From NCBI RefSeq assembly GCF_014905175.1, contig NC_057788.1:26630154-26694153 (forward strand): a DNA stretch of 64,000 nt, given 5' to 3'. Positions 27,622 through 42,600 of the stretch are shown here, in pieces (positions within the stretch are counted from its first letter, which is position 1; each line of letters opens with the position of its first letter). A program made the translations under genes and the position numbers. Source of the stretch: Aphidius gifuensis (taxonomy: Eukaryota; Arthropoda; Insecta; Hymenoptera; Braconidae). The notes under the pieces are model-generated. The model had not been told where the DNA came from, did not search any database, and saw only the letters and a program-made list of their open reading frames with translations.

Positions 27622-30600
27622 GTGAGTTTAAAAAAAAATATAAAATGATATTCTACACGCCTATTCTTTTATTTATTTTTTTTTCTTTGTGTAAATTTTG
27701 TTTTTTTAAACTTTTTATTTTTTAATTATTCACTGGGAAATTTTAAAATAGCAACGGCTAAGTCAACGTATACGCAAAGGTAACGAAAGCATGAACAACC
27801 CGGTGGTATAATTACTTTCGTTGACGAGAGAAAAAAATAAAAATGCAATTTCAATGCAAATTTAGAAAAAGCAAATGGTCAGTTGTGCCAACGCAACACT
27901 GATTGTAGACATTAAAGTCAAAATCTCTAGCATATTATTAATAATTAAAAGTCAAATAAATTTGATTTATAAATTATATATAGTTAAAATTTTTTTACTT
28001 CAGATAAAAAGTGATGACTGCTTTTGGCAAAAATAATTCATCTACAATTTAAAAATCTATTTTTTTTATTTTCTTGAATTTAAATTTTATATTTTATTTT
28101 TATTATCAAATAGCTGAGTTGAATATTTTTTGTGAAAATGCATATATTTTAAAAAGCTTTAAAGAATGAGCATAAAAAATAATGACACAGTTTCTTGCTA
28201 AAAATATTATTTTTAAATTATTCATTTTTTTTAAGCAAGGATGCTCTAAAATAATTAATACGATTCACTATTTAATCAATAAAATTCGCATAAAAGAAAA
28301 TAAAAATTAATAGAGTGAATATTAATTTTTAAAAATAATTAATTGTAAAATAACATCAAAAAATGTTTGAAAATTTGCCGCGAAAATAAAATATAATTGA
28401 CTGTAATGGCGCACCAATAACAGCCAAGCATCGATTTTAATAAAATAATAAATTAAAATTAACTCGTAATATTATTTAAAAAAATTAATATCTCGTCATT
28501 AATGACATTAATTATTTTTAAAATAATATATCGCCATTGATTTGTTAATTTTCAAATCATAATTAATGATTCGTAAATACCAACCCAGAGATGGTCTACC
28601 CCCACCCGAATACGATCAGTTTTTTTTTTTTTTTTTACTCCACAACGGCAATTTGGAGTAAAAAAATTTAATTAAGATCCGGTAAATAAATTAATTCGTT
28701 ATTATTTATAAACCGGGTACGCACAGCGAACATGAAGTTCGATATTTTTTTTTTCTAAAAAACAAAATACGAAATTAATAAAAAATAAATAAAACGGAAA
28801 ATAAAACAAGACATGAGATAGACTTTTTTTTTTTTGAGCATAATATAATCAAGCATAAGCATCAAGCAACAGTTCCCTCTCCAACAATATTACCCCCAAT
28901 ACCCCCACTCGAATGCGTTCAATTTTTTTTTTTTTGTTTTTCTTCGCAACAACGATGCTCTATAAATTATAATAATCAAATAAAATAAAAAAAAACAAAT
29001 CTGATTATTAATTTGGAGTAAAAAAATTTAATAAAGATTCGGTAAATAAATAAATTCGTTATTATTTATAAACGGGGTACGCACAGCGAACATGAAGCCC
29101 GATATTTTTTTTTGTAAAAAACAAAACAACATGAGATTTTTTTTTTCATCAGCCAACAGTTCTCCTCTCCTCCAATACCACCACCCGAAAACGTTCAATT
29201 TTTTTCTTTTTTTTTTTTTACTCCACAACGACAATGGGGATGGGGATCATTTTAATACTCCATAAATTATAATAATCAAATAAAATTTAAAAAAAAATAA
29301 AAACAAGTCTGATTATTAATTTGGAGTAATAAAATTTTATAAAGATGCCGAAAATAAATTAATTTGTCGTCATTTGTAAAACGGGTACGCAAAACCAGCG
29401 AACATGAAGCTCGATGTATTTTTTTTTTTTGTAAAAACAAAACGAAAAATAAAAATAAAATTCATACCCAAATAATATCACAGGATCAACGATGAAATTC
29501 AGGGGCTTTTTCAGGCATACAAACATCAGATAGTCGTTTTTTTTTTTTTTGTTTTTCAACAACATAAGCAGCAACGAACAATTTCCCCTCCAACAATATT
29601 TGTTGCTCATTTTTGTTTTTTTTTTTTTTTTTTATATCGACGATCTCAATTGAGCATTTTCAATCTAAAAAATATCAACAAAATAAATTAATAATCAAAT
29701 AAAATAATAATAATAAAAACAATACAGAATACAAGCCCGATTTAATTTTTCGAGGAGAAATATTAGCACAGTCGTGTCGTGTGCACAATATGGCGGTCAT
29801 TAAAAAAAAATAATCACGGATAGCGTCGGTTTTTATTTTTGCAAAATAAAGTCAATTTATTATAAAAAAACTCATACCCAATTACTCTAATCAGCTATTC
29901 AGGACAATGGCTCTTCTTTTTTTGATAAATAAAGCAATAATTCGATTTTTTTTATGTAAAAATTGGACAAAAAAAAATTTTCTATCAACGGACTACATCT
30001 CCCCATGTATTCACGAGTGCGACACTGACGCAACTGCGTAAAAAAAACACAAATTCGCAAATTCCTCACGCACTGTCTTCCCCACCACCCGCTGAGCTAT
30101 CGGCGAATCACGGGGCCCATAAAAAAAAAAAAAACAAGATTAACCCAGCGCAGTCTATCGGTAATATTACCAAACTTTAAAATAAATAATTAATACGCAA
30201 TAAAAAACACACGGAATGGCGTCATCCAATAATAAATATTTTTTTTTATTTACAATAATTTATATCAGAGTAAAAAATCAAAATCATTATATTAAAAAAT
30301 GTCGTTGTCATGTTGTATAATATCATGACAAGATGTGCTCGGTATATTTTTACGTAAATGGATACATCAAGTGAATATTAAGGTGCAATATGAATAAGAC
30401 GAGTGACGAGAAAATCCAGGGTATGTCGAAGACGATGAGGCATTATTATATACCTCTTTCCAATAGCTGTCGTAGCACCAGGTCTTATCATCCATGGTAA
30501 AATACTGATGACACAATATCTAACACCCTGGAATTTACGGTACGTCGAACAATGACATGTCAACAATATCACATGATATTTTTTACCACTTACTAACTCC

Positions 30601-33600
30601 ACTAATTTTGTTATTGATAGAAAAATTATTACATTGATAATAATATAACTAAATATTGATTTTTTATTTAACAAATAATGATAGATTATATTTAAATAGC
30701 TGTATTAATAATTGTTTATTATTATTTTCAGTTGTGACACAGGGATATACAGTAAGAGTTGAAATTGTTGAAGGTGTATCAAGAGGATGTACAGCAATAT
30801 TACGTTGTATTGTTGAGAGTCATGTTAAGGATCTTGTACGAGTTGTGTCTTGGCTTCAGGAGCCATCATTTCATATTTATCCATCACTTCAAGGAGGTGA
30901 GTTTAAAGCTTCAATAAAAATTATAAAAATTTATTAGAGTTTTATCAGTCTCAAGTATATGCCATCTTGAGTTGATGATGATGAAAAACATATACCAAGA
31001 AGCCACAAGACTTTTATTGTATATAAGTTATTGATTATAAGCAAGGAAAAATCAAGTGATAAAATGATTTTAAAAAGAGCTCTTCGTTCGTATCGTTTTG
31101 TTGAAATTGCTGACTGCCAATTTTTCAACATGTTCTTCATCTTTTCTTTAGTATACTCGATATAATTTTTTTTCCTATGATAGTCAACATGAAAATGCCA
31201 TTATCCAATGATTATTATTCGTAATAATTTATTTATTTTTATATTTTTATCGTTGGCTTTGTATTACCATCACATTGAAACTCACAAGAATAAACTAAAT
31301 AAAATAAAAAGGGAAATAAAATAAAAGAAAAATAATATTAAATGTCATTCGTTACTTGGGGGAGATCAAATTGAGGTAGGTAATAAATGGAAACTTGAAA
31401 AATGCGTTACTTGCACACAATAAAGTGAAAAAATAAAAAAAAATAATTCATATAAATGTTACATAAAAAAAAAAAAAGAAACATCAAGTGTTATACTTGT
31501 AAAAAAAAAATCTATTAAATGTCAAGTGGTTTGTTATTGCTACAATAAACATTTCATATTTTGTTTTTTTATTTTAAAAAAAAAATCGTAAAAGAAAAAT
31601 TGTATTATTGCTAGGATTGAAAATACTTTTTAAGAACATATTTAAAGAATTAAATTGATAATTCAGTTCAAAATTATTCAACCATTATTATTACAAGCAT
31701 TTTTTTTTTTTTAAACAATAAGTGCATTTTTTTTTTTTATTGACTATTTGATAAAGTGGTTATTGATTTTCTTTCTATAATTTAATATTAAAATTTTTAT
31801 TTTCATTTTATATATTAATTCAGATAAAATTGGAACTTGGAGTAAAATAGTAAAGTGAATCGATAAATTATTCGTGAGTACCACGTGGTCCAGAGGTTAC
31901 CAACACCAATATAAAAATCAATAAATTTTATTTTAAATTCTTTTATATTAAAAAATTTAAAAATAAATATTTTAAAAATTCTTTTGATTGTTTAAATTGA
32001 CAAAAAAATCAAAAGAAAAAAAAAAAATTTACGATAAGAAGAAAACAAGTATGATTATAGTTGTTCAATATAAAATAAAATTGTGCAAGTACCATTTTCA
32101 GGCATGTAAAAAATAGAGATATAAAACTAGAAAGAAAAAAAAAGAGATCTTGAGACTGAAAAAAAAAAAAAATAATAAAGACAATGGATGAAGCGAGGGT
32201 AAAACGAATGAAAAGAGTATATGGGCTCGTTAGCACGATTGAGTTTGATGTAGAAAGAAAGAGAAAATAAATTTTCTATATAATTTTTTTTCTTATTATG
32301 ATTATTGTTCTACTCTTGAAAACGTAATACCATAGTATATAACATGAATTTCTATTCGTAGTTGAGTTGAAATTTTCAAGCACACATTTGACTTGAGCTA
32401 TTCATCCATTCCAAGCCTCTTGTCTTTTCTCATGTATGATAAAGCTACCAACATCAGATTTACCTTCAACAATCACAACTGTCTGGCCTCATCATTTCTG
32501 TTATTCACTCGTGGGATATCTCTTGACTTGCATTTATTTTAAACTAAATTTATTATCAACTTGTTCATATTATATAATTAGATATGATAATACATTTAAA
32601 ATATTATTTATATACTATCTGTATCTGTAGCTATATTTTAACGATTTAAAAAGTAATAATAAAAAAAAAGACAAAAATAAAGATAAAATAAAATTTAAGT
32701 GACGTCATTTAGTGACTAAAAGTAGTGAAAATAGGTAACATGCAAGCATTTTGTAATGCACTGGCAGGAAAAGCATTTTCAAGAGATGAGTTTAATGGTG
32801 AATTCGCGGTGGATAAGGAGAGGTGAAAGTATAAGGGGTGGTTAAAGGGAGTAGAAATGCATTAAAAGCGGTTCGTGCTTGGGTACTCAGTCGTTGTCGA
32901 CGTGGTCGAGGTTGTAGCCATTTAGGATAACTACTAACCGCTTCGTGCTTACGCTTATCTCACCGGGCTTTTGGTTACTACCATCATCTTTAAACTCACT
33001 TGAATGAGATTCACTGATTTATATATAATTTATCTGACCTATTTACATTATTATTATTATAACTATTATTAATTTTATTTATTTATTTAATTTTAATTTC
33101 AGATGGTAAATTTCATCTTTTACCAACTGGTGAACTTTTGGTTCATGGATTGGAATTTAGTGATCAATTTCTCAGCTACAGATGTAGAACAATGCACAGA
33201 CTTACGAGACAGGTAGTTGTTAGTTCATCAGCAAATATAAGAATAGCAGGTATTTAATTATTTATTTGTTTGGAACTTTAATTTATAAATAGCAGTTGGA
33301 ATAATTACCTTTATCATTTTACTGTTTAGATCATCGAGGAGTTGTACCACCATCAATTTTAGATCATTCTGGTACCATATACGTTGGTCAAGATGAGTCT
33401 GCATCTCTCGTTTGTCTTTCAAAAGCATGTCCAACTCCTGAATACAGGTAAAAATAATATTAATTTCTTTTTGGCATATTCCTCTTGCAGTTATAATAAC
33501 CCAAGGTCATTAAAATTAAAAAAAAATAAATAAATAATTAAAGTACGTGAGAATCAGAGAGTTTTAAAAAAATATGGTCAGGATTTATTCAAGCAAAAAA

Positions 33601-36600
33601 TAATAAGTAAGGTAATGAAACTGCAATTTTTAGTCTACGTAAAGCCGGAAAATATGAAATTTTTTATACCAAGAGTATTTATTTTCTCGTATTGTATATT
33701 CTCGAGCAGCATAAAATAGTAACATCCGGATTAAATAAACGAAAAAAAAAAGTAAATCGGTAAATAATATATAAACTTTGTTGTATTTTTTAATTTTATA
33801 TAATAATAAAAATTTTATAAAATTTTTTATTTCTTATGAAACACATTCTAGTGTTGTACTCACCTATTTATTGAAGTGGAAACAATCGTTGACTATAGAT
33901 TCGAATCACTCGTGACAATGAGGAGTTTCCTGATTGTACCTATTCAACGAAAGATTTTACCATTAACTCGTCTTTTTCACCTTCTTCAATCAAAGCCTTT
34001 CCTTCGTTCTTCTCATCATTTTCTACAATTTTTTGTTTTTTTTTTTCTTTTTTTAACACGAACTTTTTCGATTATTGATTTTTCTTTTATTATTATACAG
34101 CCAGAATCTTAAAAAAAAAAAAAATCAAATTATTAATTTTGACTTACCTCGAATAACCACAGTTGAATATTATTCATGCTAGATATTTCGACATTCAAAC
34201 AAATAAAAAAAAATTAAAAAAAACACCAATATTGCCTCTACCTGAAAGTGACGTTGAAACAATTTTATAATAATAATTGTTCAAAGTTTAATAAAAAATA
34301 AATATGAAATGAAATGGAAAAAAAATAAAAACAAATTAAAAAGTGGAACAGTATATTGGCGTTGGTAGTTGAAACAGCCTAACCAGTCTACAATAAAGTT
34401 CCAAAAATAGCATTCGAATATATATCAGTAGAATTTGACTCAATGAATAGTAAAAAAAAAAATTAAAAAAACAAAAAAAAAAAACAGTGCTTTATAATAT
34501 AAAAACGTATAATAAATTTCAGCAAAGTTCATGCATATTCATTGTTGCTAAAGAAAAAAAAAATAAAATAAACATAATCATAATTGTGTTTACATATTCA
34601 GCCAAATTTATAGTACTCTTGTTATTTTTTTTATATATTTTTTTGTGTCTGATTCATTTGGAGTTTTGGCAAAGAGACCAAGGAATGGTGGGTGACTAAA
34701 AACTCAGCAATTCTCTGGATGATTCTCACTGGCTCTTAGCCCACTTGCAATACAGTGTTACAGCTCTATCTGTGTATCATCTGTTTGTCTATCGAATATT
34801 TCATAGAGTATTTTTGTATAGATATATTGAAAGATTGCTTTGAAAATTTGTCGATATACAACGATACCCAGGAGCACTGAGAGCCGATATTCCCTAAAAT
34901 CCACTGGGAAAGGTATTCCCCAAGCGATCATACATTGCTATCACTTTACTATCTCCTTTTTTTTTTTTTTTTTTTTTTTTGTTGAAAAAAATTATTATTA
35001 TTATTATTTATCTATTTATTTTTGAAAAATATATATTTATCATTTTTTGTTGACTTAGCTTGCACAGTTTTACACCCTTTAACTTAATCTAAGGCTCAAC
35101 TTTTAGGATAAAAAAAATACTTTTTTATTTGTTTCATAGCAAACTCCAAAGAATAAATCGTAATAATAAAGTGGTAGAATACTTGGTGAATCTTTCTAAC
35201 TCTATTACGTATTTTATTTTATTGAGTGAGATGTACCTTTTGCAATTTGAAAAAACAACAAAAACAAAATACTATTAATCAATAAAGTTACAAGAAGACA
35301 AAGTAGTAAAATAAAGAAAATAAAATTAAAACAAAAAAAAATAGATAAAACAAAATTAAAATCAATTCCCATTTGAGAAACGTGCAATTCTCAATTGTAC
35401 AATTGCTGAAGTTTTCTAGCAAAGTGAAAAAGATCAAGAGAAAGAAATCAAGTTTATTTTTGCTTCTTTAACTTTTTGATTCTTCTAATCTCTGCTGAAT
35501 CAAGAAAATGTTGGTTTTTCTTTTTTTTAGTTTTTCTTTCTCACGTACGGAATTAATCAGGAATCCTTTCCTTCCTTCCTTCCTTTTGTGATTTTTCTTT
35601 TATTTCTATTTGTATTTTTTATCTCTGTTTTTTTTTTTTGTACTAAAGCAAGTTGATCAAACTCTCAACTAAGTATAACATTATTAAAAAATTAGTATAT
35701 AAATTGGAATAATAAAATTAGATTTAAAACAATGATTAATTGTATAATTATAATTTATATATTACAGATGGTATGCTCAGACTGGTGCTGAACAAATGCC
35801 AGTATTATCAGGACCTCGTACGAGATTGCTCGGTCCAGTGTTGGCGATTGAAGCTGTCACACTGACAGACAGTGGTATCTACCAATGTCTAGCATCCAAT
35901 CTCGGTGGTGAAACTAGTGCTGAACTCAGGTATGCACAATGAAATTCTATACTATTATACGTTTGATACAAGTATTGTTAATCATAGACTAGAAAACCAA
36001 TATTTCCACAACTGAGGTTGCAAATACAAAATTGTCACGATACTGATTTTCAATCAAACAGACAATTGCTATTTAATTTACTTGACAATTGTTATGTCTT
36101 TAATTAAAATTTAATTTATTAACAAAAAGTTTAATATAAATTGATGATAATTTATTATTTTTAGACTTGTAGTTACTGCACCTCTAAATGTTGAAGTATC
36201 ACCATCATTATTAAGTGTACATCTTGGTGGTAATGCAGAATTTCAATGTGTTGTTGGATCAACTTCACAAACAGGACAACATGTTATAACTTGGTATAAA
36301 GATGGTAGACAGCTTCCTGGTGCTGGACGACAATCTGAAACATTGACACTCAATGGAATTGGTCGAGAGGACAGGGGAATGTATCAATGTATTGTCAGAC
36401 GTGGTGATGATACAGCTCAAGCATCTGCTGAACTTCAACTTGGAGGTAAGTTTAAACGAAAAAATCCAACTAATCATTCATTATTAATTTTATCTATTTG
36501 ATAATTTCGTTATGTATTTCCGTATTTTCTGTTATGATTAATTTTTTTTTTTGTAATTTAATTACTAATATCTCATAAAATATTCAAAACACTTGACGAA

Positions 36601-39600
36601 TATATTATTTAAAGTTTTAGTTTGAAAATGTATCAAGCCACATGCATATTATATGTAACTACGTTTTAACCTCGAGACTTATCTATATGCCTGTGAGCCA
36701 AGTGGTTATATCCATAGTTGGACTGCACTCGAGTGATATTACCGTACATTGTGGCTGCAATGCATAGTGGGGGATGGGATATATATGTATGTACTACTGT
36801 AGTAACGACCTGCTCTGAGCAGACCACAGCCACAGATGTTTTGTCGACGAGTTTTCGTTCTTTACCACTGTACAGTTGATATAAAACTTCTGTATTTTTT
36901 TTATTTTTTTTTTGTACAACGTATACATCAGTTGTATACTGTACATATTAACTTCGTGCTAGTTTTATTCGAGGTCATTTAATTGTTGATGTTATTTGTG
37001 TATATTTCATTTTAATATATATTTATTTTTTTTTCTCTTGGCAAAAGTTTATCTTGCCAACTCGCATATATATATCTAAAATTTTTAATAATATTATTTC
37101 AATTTATTAGAAAATAATTAGTTATAAAAAGTTAAAATAGAAGGGTTTTATTTTTAATAGTTTTTGTTGATGAATTAAATTCATTTAGTAGATAATTTAA
37201 AGCATATATAAACTAGAGTGAAATTTAGTCATGATTAGATTTACTTGATCTTCATCTAGAAATTCTCATTCCATCAAGACTATCAGTATCTGAACACTCA
37301 ATGCACACATTGAAGAGGTCGGTTAGATTTACTTTGATGTCAAGAAGGGTAGTTTATGGATGGGTACTTTTCTTTCAACACATTTACCAAGTAATGCTTC
37401 TTTTACGTATAAGCATCGTGTTTCTTCTTAGCTTAAAGTAAGCCCTTCATGTGCCCATATATTTTATCCATGACTCCTTCAGTTTTTGTTCGTCGAATTT
37501 ATCTGATATAGACCATCAAGGTAGTGTTAAACAACCAGGGGTGGTGACCCCCTTTTGAAACAATGAAGTTAGTGTCTTGCTCGTCAGCTATGGTAATACA
37601 TAAAATTTTACGTCAAAGGGAGCATGCTCAGTACATTACATACATGTATATTTATCTCTTTATCTGTCTATACATATGCAACACTATATGTATAAATTTA
37701 TACGTGCAATAGTGGTTATCGTGGCTACGTTATGTAAGTGAGATGAATAGAAAAACGAATGAAAAACGAAAAGATAGATAAAGCGTGTCTATTAAAGCCG
37801 GTCAGGAAACATTTAATTTCCACTTTGAAGAACCATCTTGTATGTGTGATGATCACTTTTAAATTGCAGTTTAATCGAATAACACTAAAACAAAAAAAAA
37901 AAAAAAAACATTTTAAAAATAAACTGATGGATATATAAATAAATAAAAAAAAAACACCAACAGTAGGATAATTCACATGAGCTACAAATTTTTTGCAGCA
38001 TTAATAATAATTAAAAAAAAAAAAAAATCAACGAATCATTATTTCTTGTCAGATAATAAAAAATAATCTGAGATTTTTTTTTTTCCAACTGATGAGTTCT
38101 AGTAGTATTACTTATAATGACGGAAGATCGACATTTTTAATTATCCAGCTTTTTTCTACTTGATGTTTCCTCTAGAAACCAGTTTCTATATTATATTTTT
38201 TTTTATTTATTTTATTTTTTTTCTTCTTTTTAAATATTAATCACTACGTCAATTATCGTTCTTGAAATTTCAAAACTTTTATAATAATCATTTTTTATTT
38301 ATTTTTTTATTTTTTTAAAACTTTAAAAATAAAAAAATCTCATTTTATAGAAAGGAAAAAAATTTTCTCAGTAAAAGTCAAATAATTGAAATAAAACTTA
38401 TTAATTGCAAAATTATATCCACGAGTTGGATACAGATATATATAGTATACCGATGAAAATTGAAATGGAATAAAAAATTTTTTTTTCAAAGTTATTGCTT
38501 TTGTTGGACTTTGCGTTCCAATTTCTTCTGTTCTCATTTACTTTTTATATATGTACGCCTTTCATAGAGAAACCAAATCGACTCTTTTAATTACTGAATG
38601 TTCTCAATTTTTTTTTTCTCGCAGTAACCTGGCTTTTTTTTCTTTATATATTTTCTTTCGTTTCTCCATTACCATTTTTATTTTCTCTCACTGTTGGTGT
38701 TATTCACGACAAATTATAAAAAAAAAAAGGAAAAAAATCACCCCAAGTTCGTTTTTGTCTGGCTGCACTCATTGTTTATAAATGTCGTGACAATATTCTT
38801 CAACAGAAAAGTGTTACTTTATGACCTCCTTATTTTTCAGATATTTTTGCATCAATCATTTTTTAAAATTATTTTTAATTATTCAGCAGACTATGTTATC
38901 ACTCTGAATATAATTATATTTTAATAATAATTTTAATTTTATAGATGCTCCTCCAGTTCTTCTCTACTCCTTCATCGAACAGACACTTCAACCAGGTCCA
39001 GCAGTTTCACTTAAATGCTCAGCAGCTGGTAATCCAACTCCCCAAGTTACATGGGCCTTGGATGGATTCTCTCTGCCAACAATCACAAGGTATTTTATTT
39101 AATTTTCAAATGATAAACAAAAAGAAAAAAAAAGTTATCCATTTCAGCTACGTAATCGATATTTTTCATTTATTTAATTTTTATATTTAATCAAACTTTA
39201 CGGAAAAACTAGCCACAAGAAAATGAATATTTACAAATGGTATAAAAAAAAATACAAGAGAATGAGAAGAGAACGAAGAGATACCTCTCAAATATATATA
39301 CGTGAAAATATATTGCTGCAAGTGTATATGCCTGAATGAGGGTACTCTTGTGCATATGAGCACAACGAACGTTTCGCTCGGTTCCAAACGACCCATACAA
39401 AACAAAAAAAAAATATATATATACACAAAAAAAATTATAAAATAACAAGAAAAAAAAAATCCAATTCTACTCACTGCATTGGTCCTCGTATCCTCTCGCT
39501 TTTCCACTGTGAATGCTTTTTTTATGATATTTTTCTCTGTCTCTACGAGGTATATCGTCCTACTCCGTCTCTCAGCTCCCCTTGTCCCATATGCCAGGAG

Positions 39601-42600
39601 AAAATAGGTATGGGGTACAAACCAAGTGCGGCAAATAAATTTTGTGCAAAACGTTTTGCTATCCTAGCCGAGTGCTAGCGTTGTTTTTGCTAGTGTTGGG
39701 GATGCTAGTGTCGTTTCCAGAAAGTATAATAAAAAATACATTTTTTTTTTTCACATTTGTACATAGGGTATCTTCCTCGTATGCGCGTGTATGAGTTTTA
39801 AAATTAATGATAGTAAAATTAAATTGGGTTATATATTTTATTGTTTTTTTTTTTTATTTTTTTAGATTTGTTATTGGTCAGTATGTCACTGTTCATGGTG
39901 ATGTAATATCACATGTTAATATCAGTCAAGTGATGGTAGAGGATGGTGGTGAATATTCTTGTACAGCTGAAAATAGAGCTGGAAAAGTAACACACAATGC
40001 ACGTCTCAATGTTTATGGTATTTTGAATGATTTATTAATTTATATATTAAAATAATTTATTTATTTTATTTTTATTTAATTGATAAAGCAATTAAATGTT
40101 ATATTTAAGGTTTACCATACATCAGAATAATTCCAAAAGTAACAGCAGTAGCTGGTGAAACATTACGTTTAAAATGTCCAGTTGCTGGTTATCCAATTGA
40201 TGAAATAAAATGGGAACGTGGTGGTCGTGAATTGCCGGACAATTTACGTCAAAAAGTCATGGATGATGGAACGTTGATTGTGTTGAGTGTACAAAAAGAA
40301 TCAGACACTGGAACATATACATGCTGGGCACGAAATAAACAAGGTCACAGTGCAAGAAGATCTGGAGATGTAACTGTAATTGGTAAGGTCTCTTTGCTTC
40401 CAATTTTTTCATATATTTTTTTCTCTTTTCAGTCATTTTATTATATTGTTTTTTACAAGTACCGAAGTGCAGAAGGATCAACTGTACACAATTACGTGAA
40501 AAATTCTAATATTTTCAGATAATAACAGTGACAGATTGGACAACTTAATACACATATTACGCTCACATATTTCGTATTTATTATTTCATTACAGTTCCCC
40601 CAAAAATTAGCCCGTTCTTCGCAAATCGTGATCTACATCTTGGTGAACGTACAAGTTTAACATGTTCAGTGACACGTGGTGATCAGCCAATAAGAATAAC
40701 ATGGCTCAAGGATGGAAGAGCACTTGGACCATCTGAGCGTGTTTCAATCACCAATGTTGATCAGTACAATAGTATGCTGATGATTGAAAGTTTATCTCCA
40801 GATCACAATGGAAACATTTCTTGCCTTGTAGCAAACAATGCTGGCTCAACTAGTTATTCAGCAACACTTGTGGTTCATGGTAATCCTTCATCTAGGTCTC
40901 GGGAAAAAAAAAAAAAAAAAGAAAATAAATCATAAGACGAACGATAAATATATCGCTTTTGATTTTTTTCTTTATTTTTATAAAAAGGATTTACTTCTCC
41001 CTGATTGCCCTATATTTATATTATTATTATATAATTATATAAATATTATAACTCTTTTCGAGTGGGTGCGTTATGCGTGTGCTTGTTTTTATGCCTCTTA
41101 ATATTACATTTTTTTCTATAAAACATTCTTTCATTTCCCAGGAATTTATTTTTCCACCGACGTCATCAGTCAAAATTATTATTTGAATCTAATTTTATTT
41201 TAATCTATTTATTCATTTATTTAGATAGTTTTATAATTAATGCTTAAAATTGTTTAATTAATTTTCTTTTAAAAATAAAAAAATAATAATAATTTTGACT
41301 AATGACAACAGAGTTTCTGGACGTCTTTAGATGCGTAGAAATCCGTCATTCGTCCAAACTCTGTCGCATCGGATTAAAATCCATTTGCATGATATTCATC
41401 AAAATATTTCATGAAATATTTAAACTTCATTTAACATGATAAAGACTATCTCGACTATTCACAATGTCTCAAGAATATTTTTCAACAAGTCTCGAGGTTT
41501 TGCATGCACCAGACTTTTTTTTTTATTTTTTATTTTCTTTTTTTTTTTGAGCTAAATAATTTGCCACTCAGCAAAAGTCTAATTGAGTCATTAGTATACT
41601 AACTCTAGAGAAACTAAGCAAAAAAAAAATAAATAAATAAAAAAGACATTTTGAATAGAGCTCGAGATGTCAATGAATGCTATGACGATATGCACGTCTC
41701 TTGCGTCGAGTGACAGTGTTTTACGATGACTCAATAAAATATTATTCTATATTTATATATATATATCTCTTCTTTATGTTTTTTTGGAACAAAAAAAAAA
41801 TTATAAATAAGTGGGGAATGAGTGAGGAATAACGCAAGAATAATCCAAGCCAAGTAAAAGTTGAAAAATAATTATAAATGCAGTTCATTTTGGGCGGCAG
41901 GAGTGGTGATCTGATAATCAACAATGGAGCCTGAAGCTCTGTATCGCCTTTTTCTGTCTGTCCTCTATAAATTGCTACGTTACTGCCTCTACTGTACATG
42001 CGTATTATACATATCATCAATATTATTATTATTCTATATTTTTATTATATATATATATTTATAAGTACATGTACGTACTACTACTGTCTCATATTGCATT
42101 ATTTTTTCATTAATATTATTACTAGCTATACACATATACGTACAAATTATAAATTCAATTATTATTATTATTCAAGCATAAAGCTATTAAAATTATAAAT
42201 ATTAATTATCTACGTATATTTGTATATCTTTTAATTAATTAATTAATTTTTTATTTCGTTTGTCTAAATTTAAAAGAATTATTTATTTTTTTTTTTTTTT
42301 CTGTCATTTTTTATAAAACATCTTTTTCTTACTCTCACGTATGGTTCTTTCTTCTCTCTTGACCTTTTCCAGTACCCCCTATTATTGAGCCATTTAACTT
42401 CCAAGAGGGACTTTCCGAGGGGATGAGGACGCGGACGGTGTGCGGGGTCGCGGCGGGTGATCCACCCTTAACAATATCCTGGCTTAAAGATGGTCATTCT
42501 CCTTTTCTTTTATCCCAAAAATCAACGTCTGATACAAACATCTCCCAGCTGGATCCTTACTCAAGTCTACTAAGTATATCAAATCTCGCGGCTGAGCACT

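Noticed and set aside
34940..35010. Long poly(T) and TTA microsatellite runs as a possible functional element
   Set aside because: Such runs occur throughout the window and need no special explanation.
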